In this document: positions 16,424-23,331 of the stretch, one piece after another
Numbering within the stretch: the first letter of the stretch is position 1
How the letters are laid out: each line of letters opens with the position of its first letter
The notes under the pieces: model-generated
What the model saw: only the letters and a program-made list of their open reading frames with translations
The model's database searches: none
Told to the model about the DNA's origin: nothing
Translations under genes and position numbers: made by a program
From: DATFYM01 sp035315065
GTDB taxonomy: Bacteria > Acidobacteriota > Terriglobia > UBA7540
NCBI GenBank assembly: GCA_035315065.1
Contig: DATFYM010000239.1
Span: 30,349 to 94,348 of the forward strand
DNA length: 64,000 nt
Direction: 5' to 3'

Positions 16424-17038
16424 GGTGTTACATAGACCTTTCTCCTCCCTGAGGCCAGGTAGCAAATCTCCTAACTTCTTTGCTTTGGTGGAAGCCCGCT
16501 TGGCCTCATCGACCAGCACATTGAGACTAAAGAAGGGGAGCCGTTGCGGTCAAACGAATAGTTTTTGTGCCGCCGATAAAAAACTTTTCACCTATATCAT
16601 TCTTTTCTCACGATCATAAACGAAGACGCAGTCGGTTGGAGCATGCGCCCTTGGGGTTCAGGGTATGCAATCCTCAGGACTCCTTCGCGCCTCCTTTACA
16701 AGAACACCCGACAGAACACTCACCATGACATGACTCCTGCTCACGAAACGCGCGAATTCGCGATGAGATTCCGACTCGTGATATCTGAGCCCGAGCGTTT
16801 TGAAGGCTTACCAATTGGCGCTGGCATTGCATTGAAGCTTACGGAGGCAGGCGAAAACGCCGACGAGCCTGCATGAGACCTCTAGGGAAAGCGAGAGTAG
16901 CTCGCGGACTTTCATGCCTTCTTCATGAATTCTTTCTTAGGCTAGTGGCTGGTAATGGCTCAAGGACCGCAATGGGCGGGCAGCGAACGCTCATAGGGAA
17001 TGCCAACGAGACAACGTCCGGCCGGAAAGAGACGAGTC
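16424..17038. other. Gene-poor 615-base intergenic region with one shared upstream motif
   Basis: No convincing gene; a 77-codon frame at 16643 has no recognisable features. At about 16650-16707 there is a stretch containing GCGCCTCCTTTACAAGAACAC that aligns with the region just upstream of the outer-membrane gene at 23332. The porin promoter should lie in the first 150 bases but is not evident. Confidence 0.45.
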
Positions 17039-18007
17039 ATGAATACCTGCTTCGCCTTGGATCGTCACGGCGCAGTGCGACTGGCAGCCTTGGCCTGCCT
17101 GTTGGCCGGCGCGGCGCAGAATTCGGCGGCCCAAGTCGTTCTTCGTGAGACGGCCATCCACACCCTGCCGATCCGGGTTGACGTCGACATGGTGGTGGTG
17201 AACGTGACAGTGACTGGACCTCACGACCGCATCGTGACCGGCCTTGACCGCCGGAACTTCGTGATCTACGACGACAAGGTTCCGCAGCAGATTGCCGCTT
17301 TTTCCATGGAGGACGCCCCGGTTTCTGTCGGCATGGTCTTCGATACGAGCGGGTCGATGGCTAACAAGATCGGCGACGCCAAAGCGGCCGCCCTGCAGTT
17401 CTTCAAGACCTCCAATCCGCAAGATCAGTTCATGCTCATCAGTTTCAATGAACGGCCCGAGTTGGTGAGCGGCTTCACCACGCAATTCGAGAATGTGCAG
17501 GACCGCCTGTTCGGCGTGCAAGCCGGGGGCAGAACCGCGCTGCTGGATGGCATCTATCTTGGGCTCGCGAAGATGAGGAAGGCCGACACCAGCCGCAAAG
17601 CGCTACTGGTGATCTCGGATGGCGGTGACAACCACAGCCGATATACCGAGGCGGACATCCGCCGCGCGGTGCAGGAGTCTGACGTCGAAATCTACGCGGT
17701 GGGAGTAATGGAACCGCTGCGCACGCGTCACCGCACGCAGGAAGAAGCCGGAGGGCCGCGGCTGCTCGCCGACGTCGCAGAGATGTCCGGCGGCAGGATG
17801 TTCAGCGTCGAGGACCCGGCCGAACTGCCCGACATTATGCAGAGAATCTCGAACGACCTGCGCAACCAGTACGCCATCGGGTACCGGCCCTCGAACCTGG
17901 TCCGCGACGGTCAATGGCGTCACGTCAAGGTGAAGGTGAATCCGCCACCGGACTTGCCGCGACTTCAGGTTTATGCCCGTACCGGGTACTACGCTCCGAC
18001 TCAATAG
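17039..18007 (+). CDS. Secreted VWFA-related domain protein (acidobacterial type)
   Basis: Exported protein of 322 residues dominated by a von Willebrand factor A domain. A signal peptide (about 1-32) precedes the acidobacterial lead-in (IRVDVDMVVVNVTVT, DFRRNF-like GLDRRNFVIYDDKVPQQIAAF). The metal-ion-dependent adhesion site DTSGSM is at residues 102-107, with a downstream threonine in GGRTALLDGIYLGL and ISDGGDNHSR. The end (RNQYAIGYRPSN, then DGQWRHVKVKV) is characteristic of the family. It probably binds a protein or surface ligand; role unknown. ATG 17039 was preferred for its GGAAAGAGACG ribosome site. A Ser/Thr kinase gene follows. Confidence 0.9.
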   Translation: MNTCFALDRHGAVRLAALACLLAGAAQNSAAQVVLRETAIHTLPIRVDVDMVVVNVTVTGPHDRIVTGLDRRNFVIYDDKVPQQIAAFSMEDAPVSVGMVFDTSGSMANKIGDAKAAALQFFKTSNPQDQFMLISFNERPELVSGFTTQFENVQDRLFGVQAGGRTALLDGIYLGLAKMRKADTSRKALLVISDGGDNHSRYTEADIRRAVQESDVEIYAVGVMEPLRTRHRTQEEAGGPRLLADVAEMSGGRMFSVEDPAELPDIMQRISNDLRNQYAIGYRPSNLVRDGQWRHVKVKVNPPPDLPRLQVYARTGYYAPTQ

Positions 18008-18047
18008 GCAGCGGGCGGGCCTTGAACCGAACGAATGATGATGAAAA

Positions 18048-18110
18048 GTTAGAAATCAGAATGACGACCGCTTTCCGTTTCTGGTTTCTACTTTCTGATT
18101 TCTGATTTTA
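18048..18110. repeat. Word hairpin upstream of the kinase gene (word AGAAATC)
   Basis: Left arm 18050-18063 (AGAAATCAGAA), right arm 18082-18109 (GGTTTCTACTTTCTGATTTC...). The loop contains GACCGCTTTC at 18066-18075, which recurs in the loop of the next element at 19123. Confidence 0.8.
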
Positions 18111-18115
18111 GCCTG

Positions 18116-19087
18116 ATGATGACTCCACTCCATCCCGGCGACCAAATCGGCCACTATCGCATCGAAGGCGTGGCTGCGCGCAGCGGTATGGCATCAATCT
18201 TCCGCGGCACTGATTTGAACACCGGCCGCCCGGTGGCGATCAAGGTTCCGCACCCGGAAGTGGAAAAGGACCCGGTCTTGTCCGATCGCTTCCAGCGCGA
18301 GCACGAGATCGGCCAGGAACTGGATCATCCAGGCGTAACCAAGGTGATGCCCGCCAGCGGTGGCGGCCAAGCTTACATGGTCATGGAATGGGCGGAGGGG
18401 CGGCCGCTGCGGGAACTCCTCGTCGAACAGACAAAGCTCTCCCCCGAACGCGTTGTACGCATCATCCTTCGTATTCTGGAAGCGCTCGACTACGTTCACA
18501 GCCAAAGGATCGTGCACCGCGACCTGAAGCCGGAAAACATCATGATTGACGCCGAAGATCGCATCAAGCTGATCGACTTCGGCATCGCAGCCAAGGATGG
18601 AGCGCGGCGACTGACGTTCGGCAAGCTGACCCGCGCGATTGGAACGCCCGACTACATCTCTCCCGAACAGGTGAAAGGAAAACCGGGCGACGCGCGCAGC
18701 GACCTGTACGCAGTGGGAGTAATACTGTACGAGATGCTGACCCGCAAGACGCCCTTCACCGGGCGCAACGCCTCCCTCGTGATGCACGACCGCCTGCTGA
18801 ACAATCCCATTCCGCCGCGCGAAATTGATCCTGAAATCTCTCCCCAGCTTCAGGAAATCGTCTATCGCGCCCTGGAACGCGACCCTTCGAAACGCTATGC
18901 CAAGGCCAGCGACTTTGCCTGGGACCTCGAGCATCAGGACCAGGTTGGAGTGGCCGAACGGCCCGAGTTGCACAACTGGAAATGGCATCGCACTCCATGG
19001 CCACAGCGCCTTTTGAGGTACGCGATGATGGTGATGATTCCTGTGGTCATTTTTGCCCTCCTGTTTTACGTGGCGCGGCACGCGTGA
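18116..19087 (+). CDS. Membrane-anchored Ser/Thr protein kinase (Hanks type)
   Basis: Eukaryotic-like kinase of 323 residues. The catalytic domain spans about 12-275: VAIKVP with ATP lysine Lys43, a helix-C glutamate in REHEIG, catalytic loop HRDLKPEN with Asp136 (RD type), DFG with Asp154, activation segment ending GTPDYISPEQ, and DLYAVGVILYEML. The glycine loop is unusual (GVAARSGMASIFRG). A single membrane helix lies near 300-320, leaving only a few residues outside, so no extracellular sensor domain is present. No Shine-Dalgarno is visible; the upstream sequence is a word hairpin, and either of two adjacent ATGs could start translation. Adjacent VWA gene may be functionally linked, by proximity only. 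Confidence 0.93.
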   Translation: MMTPLHPGDQIGHYRIEGVAARSGMASIFRGTDLNTGRPVAIKVPHPEVEKDPVLSDRFQREHEIGQELDHPGVTKVMPASGGGQAYMVMEWAEGRPLRELLVEQTKLSPERVVRIILRILEALDYVHSQRIVHRDLKPENIMIDAEDRIKLIDFGIAAKDGARRLTFGKLTRAIGTPDYISPEQVKGKPGDARSDLYAVGVILYEMLTRKTPFTGRNASLVMHDRLLNNPIPPREIDPEISPQLQEIVYRALERDPSKRYAKASDFAWDLEHQDQVGVAERPELHNWKWHRTPWPQRLLRYAMMVMIPVVIFALLFYVARHA

Positions 19088-19091
19088 AAAG

Positions 19092-19165
19092 AAGGGAGAC
19101 AGGAGACAGGAGTCAGCATAAAGACCGCTTTCATTCTGTCTCCTGACTCCTGTCTCCTGTCTCAA
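19092..19165. repeat. Word hairpin downstream of the kinase gene (word GAGACAG)
   Basis: Left arm 19095-19115 (GGGAGACAGGAGACAGGAGT...) and right arm 19136-19163 (CTGTCTCCTGACTCCTGTCT...). The loop holds GACCGCTTTC at 19123-19132, identical to the loop of the preceding element although the arm word differs. Confidence 0.88.
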
Positions 19166-19358
19166 TCTTCTTTCCTCCCCGTAGTAATAACTCCGATAAA
19201 TTCTTTCGATTGTCCTTCGCCGCCGGTGCAAGTAACATAAGAGTGGGTAGGCATCATTTTGTCGAGCCGCCAGCCGGCATGTTGCACAGTTTTCAGGGTT
19301 TTATTATCCTTGTAGAGCGCCGACCGGGGGCACGGCCCATCAAGAGGAGAGAGTTTCT

Positions 19359-20864
19359 TTGTTCGGTGTTGCGATCAGCCACTTGCGGAACCTCTCAGTT
19401 GCGAGCGTAGGGCGATCCGCCAAACGGATTGTTGCTGGCAGCCTTGCCATCGCGCTGTTGACCGCCGTTTGCTACCGGCTTCACTTCAACGTCCCCACCA
19501 CCAGCTTCGTATATCTGCTCGTGGTGGTGACGCAGTCTCTGGCTGCCGATTTTGCTTCCTCGGCGGTGATCTCAGTCCTTGCGGTTGCCTGCCTAGACTA
19601 CTTCTTCACGGACCCCCTCTTCTCGTTTAACGTGACTGATCCCCTCGACGCGCTGGCGCTCGTCTCGTTCCTCGTCACCGCGCTGGTCATCACGCGCTTC
19701 GTCTCCAAGGCGCGCCAGGAGGCCAGAGCCTCCAAGCTTCAGCATCGACGGTTGAACGCTCTCTATAAACTGGCCCAGCAACTCCTGGCCATGGAGCCGG
19801 AAGTGTCGATGGGCAAGAAATTCCTCGAACCCTTCCGGGCGGTTTTCGACGCCAAGGCGGCCTGCCTGTATGACGCCGGCACCGGAGAGCTTCACCTCGT
19901 TGGCGACTCCTTAAAGGGCCTTGAGGCACGCACGCGCGAAGCCTATATCGCCGGGGACGACGTCGACGATCTTGCCACCGGGATCTCGGTCCGATGTCTT
20001 CGCGCCGCCGGACACACCACGGGAGCTATCGGGTTCGAGGGTCTCGCCAATCCCGAACCGGAAGCGGGCGCTCTGACCGCGCTGGCCGCGACCCTTCTCG
20101 AGAGGACGCGCGCGTTTCGTCGCGCCAGCTTCGCCGCCGCCACTGCCCAAACCGAGTCGTACCGCTCGGCCATTCTCGACGCCCTGGCGCACGAGTTCAA
20201 GAACCCGCTGGCCACCATCCTCGCCGCCGCCGGCGGTCTCCGCGAAGCGGGTCCCTTGCGGCCCGAACAGGAGGAGTTGGCGGAGATGGTGGAAAGCGAA
20301 GCGGCGCAGCTCGGTTACCTCACTTCGCGACTGCTTCGCGTAGCGCGGCTGGATCGGGAAGAAGTCAAACCGCGCATGGAGTTGATCGATATCATGGCCC
20401 TGGTTTCACGGACCATTCAGGCTTACTCGCGCCATTCGAGCGATAGGCATGTTTCCTTGCAGCAAGGCTGTGAGTCCGCCGAGGTTGTCGCTGATCCCGA
20501 ACTGCTCCGTCTGGCAGTGAGCCAACTGGTCGACAACGCCTGCAAGTACTCGCACCCCGACTCCGCCGTCGTTTTGAGCATCGAGCGCCAGCCCCATTCC
20601 GTTGCGGTGCGCGTCTCCAATCGCGGCAGGTCGATCCCGGCGCATGAAAAGGACCAGATCTTCGAGCGATTCCAGAGGGGCGACGAGGTGCGGCAGTTGG
20701 TGCCGGGGTCCGGCCTGGGGCTCTACGTCGCCCGCAAAATTGCCATCGCCCACGGCGGCAGCCTCGATCTGGAGACGGACAAGCCTCCCGAGGAAGGGGC
20801 GACGTTCCGTCTCACCATCCCGACTCCCGAAGGCGAACTTGAGCATGTTGTCACAGCAATCTAG
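19359..20864 (+). CDS. KdpD-like membrane sensor histidine kinase lacking the KdpD/Usp N-terminus
   Basis: Two-component sensor of 501 residues. A DUF4118-type four-helix membrane block (about 25-115, with FTDPLFSFNV) precedes a GAF-like segment (about 150-255), then HisKA with the phosphoacceptor in LAHEFKNPL (His278) and a HATPase domain: N box QLVDNACKYS, F box IFERFQRG, G2 box GSGLGLYVARKIAIAHGG. The G1 box reads VSNRGRSIP, with Asn in place of the usual Asp. The cytoplasmic KdpD and Usp domains of full KdpD are absent. TTG 19359 was chosen because GAGGAGA lies about eight bases upstream and no better ATG exists. It overlaps the response regulator by 20 bases. No kdpFABC is in the window. 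Confidence 0.9.
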   Translation: MFGVAISHLRNLSVASVGRSAKRIVAGSLAIALLTAVCYRLHFNVPTTSFVYLLVVVTQSLAADFASSAVISVLAVACLDYFFTDPLFSFNVTDPLDALALVSFLVTALVITRFVSKARQEARASKLQHRRLNALYKLAQQLLAMEPEVSMGKKFLEPFRAVFDAKAACLYDAGTGELHLVGDSLKGLEARTREAYIAGDDVDDLATGISVRCLRAAGHTTGAIGFEGLANPEPEAGALTALAATLLERTRAFRRASFAAATAQTESYRSAILDALAHEFKNPLATILAAAGGLREAGPLRPEQEELAEMVESEAAQLGYLTSRLLRVARLDREEVKPRMELIDIMALVSRTIQAYSRHSSDRHVSLQQGCESAEVVADPELLRLAVSQLVDNACKYSHPDSAVVLSIERQPHSVAVRVSNRGRSIPAHEKDQIFERFQRGDEVRQLVPGSGLGLYVARKIAIAHGGSLDLETDKPPEEGATFRLTIPTPEGELEHVVTAI

Positions 20865-21576
20865 GGTCCTGATCGTCGACGACGAGCCGCCTCTGCGTAA
20901 AGCGTTGCGAGCTTCTCTCACCGCCGCCGGTTTTACGGTGGAAGAAGCGCGCACCGGCGATGAGGCGGTAGCCGTGGCGAAGCACCACCCGTTCGATCTG
21001 GTTCTCCTGGATATCAATATGCCGGGGCTTACCGGATTCGAGGCTTGCCGGCGAATTCGAGCTCTCGCGCCTCGCACCGGAATCGTCATGGTCACCGTTC
21101 GCGACGCGGAGGACGACAAGGTGCGCGCGCTCGAGTCTGGCGCCGACGACTACATCACCAAGCCCTTTCGGTTGCGCGAACTCATCGCCCGCCTGCGGGC
21201 CGTGTTGCGGCGGACCCAGATCGACGATTCCGCCCAGGCGGTATTGCAAGCCGGCAATCTAGAAATCGACCTGGAACGCCGCCTGTTGCGGCGCGCCGGG
21301 AAGCAGGTCCATCTTTCGCCCAAGGAATTTGACCTTCTGGCCTACCTGATGCGCAACCTCGATGCTCCGGTTACTCACGTCAAGCTGCTGCGCGCGGTTT
21401 GGGGACCAGAGTACGGCAACGAACTCGAATACCTGCGATCGTATGTCAAGATGCTGCGGAAGAAGATCGAGGACGATCCCGCCCGGCCGGAGTATATCCT
21501 GACAGAGCCATGGGTTGGCTACCGCTTTTGCAATCCGTCAGACCCGGACTCGCCGCCGCGCATATCCGACAATTGA
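20845..21576 (+). CDS. OmpR/KdpE-type response regulator
   Basis: Transcription factor of 243 residues, partner of the overlapping histidine kinase. The receiver domain has acidic pocket Asp12-Asp13, phosphoacceptor Asp56 in LLDINMP, Thr84 and Lys106 in TKPF. The winged-helix DNA-binding domain (about 135-232) contains HLSPKEFDLLAYLMRN, LLRAVWG, YLRSYVKMLRKKIEDDP and VGYRF. ATG 20845 follows GAAGG. The kinase stop codon lies inside this gene, so the two are translationally coupled. KdpE-like in sequence, but its target operon is not visible here. Confidence 0.93.
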   Translation: MLSQQSRVLIVDDEPPLRKALRASLTAAGFTVEEARTGDEAVAVAKHHPFDLVLLDINMPGLTGFEACRRIRALAPRTGIVMVTVRDAEDDKVRALESGADDYITKPFRLRELIARLRAVLRRTQIDDSAQAVLQAGNLEIDLERRLLRRAGKQVHLSPKEFDLLAYLMRNLDAPVTHVKLLRAVWGPEYGNELEYLRSYVKMLRKKIEDDPARPEYILTEPWVGYRFCNPSDPDSPPRISDN

Positions 21577-21639
21577 GCCTGGCGCCTGATGAGCTCAATC
21601 GCCGTCCAAGGGCTTGTCAATTTGCCAGTAGTCTCCAAA

Positions 21640-21720
21640 TGGCGTCACTAGCTAGCCAGCCACTGACTCGCCATCTCTTCTTTGGCTGATGGCTAATGGC
21701 TGAAGGCCGAAGGCTCGCAC
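21640..21720. repeat. Word run at the end of a convergent gene (word GGCTGAT)
   Basis: GGCTGATGGCTAATGGCTGA continues with GGCCGAA and GGCTC at 21683-21717. A weaker antiparallel partner (AGCCAGCCACTGACTC) is at about 21655-21672. It lies between the response regulator and the convergent exported-protein gene and stops two bases before the latter's stop codon. Confidence 0.6.
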
Positions 21721-22428
21721 TTAGAACTTCTCTTCGAGCGCCAGCTCTTGTTTGAATTCCAGGATCAAGTCCTTCGTCGCTCTGCCGACGAACCAGGCCC
21801 CCCACTGCCTGGAGCCGCCCCACAAGCTTTCTCCGGTACGCGGATCGACCACATCCATGTAGGTAATGTCCACCCTGACCGGCCTCTTGTCCGGCCTGTC
21901 GCGCGTGAGGTAGTCACCAAGATACGGATTCGCGGAAAGCAGGAAAATCAGATCCGCCTTTCGTGGGTCCGGGACGATGTCGAACCTTCCCCAATCCGTT
22001 AGCCCCTCGAAGGCGGCCAGCCACGCCGTTGCCATATCCCTCGGACAGGCGTCGCAGTCGATGTAAGCAGACTTTGCCCGCATGACCTTCGGCGGCAAAG
22101 CGCGGAACATATCAAACACGTGGATCGTGCTGCCGGCCTTGTCCAAGGTCCCGACCACAACCACGTGGTTGCCGGCAAAATCTCTGGGCTGCTTGTGAGC
22201 ATCGAGTTGGTAGACGGTTTTCTTCTCGAGGTTGGAAAGGACGTAGTGGGCGCCTCTTCTCGCATGGCCCACGGTGCAGTGCTCCATAGCCTGGCTCTTT
22301 TCCAGAATCGCCGCACCCCCAGCCGGCTCCAAGCAGACCTCGCCTCTGAAGATGTGGTCTCCCTGCGCGGCGAGGGTCAAAGTGCCGAATAGTACACAGG
22401 CAGCGACGCCGATGATCGCTTGCCGCAT
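21721..22428 (-). CDS. Exported hypothetical protein
   Basis: Not recognised as a named family. The 235-residue product begins with a clear signal peptide (MRQAIIGVAACVLFGTLTLA, cleavage near AAQG). It has two halves: a small domain with GDHIFRGEVCLEPAGG and NHVVVVGTLDKAGSTIHVFDMFR, and a C-terminal half (AWLAAFEGLTDWGRFDIVPDPRKADLIFLLSANP, then VDITYMDVVDPRTGESLWGG) that resembles secreted proteins reporting a 'difference from' or TolB/LpoB-like fold. No ribosome site precedes ATG 22428. An alternative ATG at 22524 has AGAGG and overlaps the upstream small frame as ATGA, but would place 32 residues before the signal peptide. Confidence 0.6.
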   Translation of the reverse strand: MRQAIIGVAACVLFGTLTLAAQGDHIFRGEVCLEPAGGAAILEKSQAMEHCTVGHARRGAHYVLSNLEKKTVYQLDAHKQPRDFAGNHVVVVGTLDKAGSTIHVFDMFRALPPKVMRAKSAYIDCDACPRDMATAWLAAFEGLTDWGRFDIVPDPRKADLIFLLSANPYLGDYLTRDRPDKRPVRVDITYMDVVDPRTGESLWGGSRQWGAWFVGRATKDLILEFKQELALEEKF

Positions 22429-22520
22429 TCGGAAGCCCGGCTCTGATTTGCACGGCACATGGTCGCCTTGGATCAAGGGCATTACGAGGCAGTAGACTTG
22501 GTCGATTAATTCCTCGACTT

Positions 22521-22727
22521 TCATTTGAGCCTCTCGATTTCCTCGAGCAAGCGCTGCTCGAAGTCCGAAGCCGGTTTACGACCCTTCGTGTTGTTCCCCC
22601 CGGCCGGGCTGGAGGCGACGCTTCCGCGGACGCGGATCTTGACGCTCGCCAATTCCTTTCCGCTCGCATCCTGAATCACTAATCTCCCGTCTACAGTGCG
22701 AGTGCTTCCACCCGGGCCAAGATTCAT
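22521..22727 (-). pseudogene. Possible truncated gene fragment joined to a repeat element
   Basis: A 68-residue frame (MNLGPGGSTRTVDGRLVIQD, then GKELASVKIRVRGSV and a charged end EQRLLEEIERLK). The pattern 'GRLVIQDASGKELASVKI' weakly recalls secreted lipoproteins of the DUF4410 type without their N-terminal half. Its upstream end meets the word-hairpin element at 22730-22896, which may have cut off the 5' part. Its stop overlaps ATG 22524 as ATGA. Coding status is uncertain. Confidence 0.35.
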
Positions 22728-22729
22728 CA

Positions 22730-22896
22730 GTCGCTTCGCGGTCCCCCCTCTGCCGCTGGGAGAGGGTTGTTTTCTTCAAAATTCCGCTGCTCCCTCAACA
22801 ATTCCAGCCCTTTCCCCCCTGGGAGAGGGGGGACCGCGAAGCGGTGGGTGAGGGTGGACTTGTAACGTCAACGGATTTGTGAAAAGCAGTGCTTAG
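22730..22896 (-). repeat. Head-plus-hairpin element, minus orientation (word CCCTCTCCC)
   Basis: On the minus strand a head from 22896 to 22861 (CTAAGCACTGCTTTTCACAA...) resembles the heads at 1490, 61297 and 63866 at roughly three quarters of positions. It is followed by an inverted repeat whose arms contain CGCTTCGCGGTCCCCCCTCT (outer copies at about 22731-22750 and 22828-22847, opposite strands) and CCTCTCCCA words. Same architecture as the TTCGGGA elements, different word. Confidence 0.65.
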
Positions 22897-23331
22897 GTGG
22901 GAGAGCGCCGGGTTCCGACGGCTCAGGAGAAACGGAGTTCGAGGAAAGCGCCGGGGGTGAAGCCCCGCCCTTTCACGGCCTTTTTAGGCATCCTGCAATC
23001 GCTGCCTTCTCTTCGAATCGGCAAGCCGGCAAAGTATGACTTATGACAGCCATTACAAAATCCACGTCGTTTCTTCATGCCTTTTTCAGCAGCCGGCTTA
23101 TACGCTGTAGTTGTGCTGATCGTGGGGGGTTCGCCTTTAAGTGATTGAGCGGACCCCCTTTTCGGGAGGCGGTTGTTGAAACTCGAACGGGTCTTGCCCT
23201 TATGGCCCTTATGGAATCTTTAGGATTTCCTCACGCCTCCTTTACAAAACACTTTGTACCATAACTCATGCTCACGCGGACAAACGGATGGGGCGGCGTC
23301 CCCGAATGAGCTTCTCAGGAGGATTTTATCC
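22897..23331. other. Intergenic region with a terminator-like hairpin and porin-type upstream motif
   Basis: No gene. A GC-rich stretch at 22898-22980 (GCGCCGGGTTCCGACGGCTC, then GGAAAGCGCCGGGGGTGAAG) could be structured RNA. GGGGGTTCGC (23125-23134) and GCGGACCCCC (23149-23158) pair with one wobble and are followed by TTTT. At 23188-23252 is the segment that aligns with 16650-16707, including GCCTCCTTTACAAAACAC. Confidence 0.45.
23125..23162 (+). terminator. Rho-independent-terminator-like hairpin without an upstream gene
   Basis: Ten-base stem with one G-T pair, 14-base loop and a four-base T run. No plus-strand gene precedes it, so it may end a short leader or non-coding transcript from the 22.9-23.1 kb stretch. 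Confidence 0.4.

Noticed and set aside
16650..16680. Possible sigma54 promoter (GG-N10-GC spacing)
   Set aside because: The -24 and -12 elements match poorly beyond the GG and GC, and the aligned segment at 23188 lacks the GC.
16643..16876. 77-codon frame upstream of the VWA gene
   Set aside because: No recognisable motif or ribosome site, and it covers the shared upstream segment.
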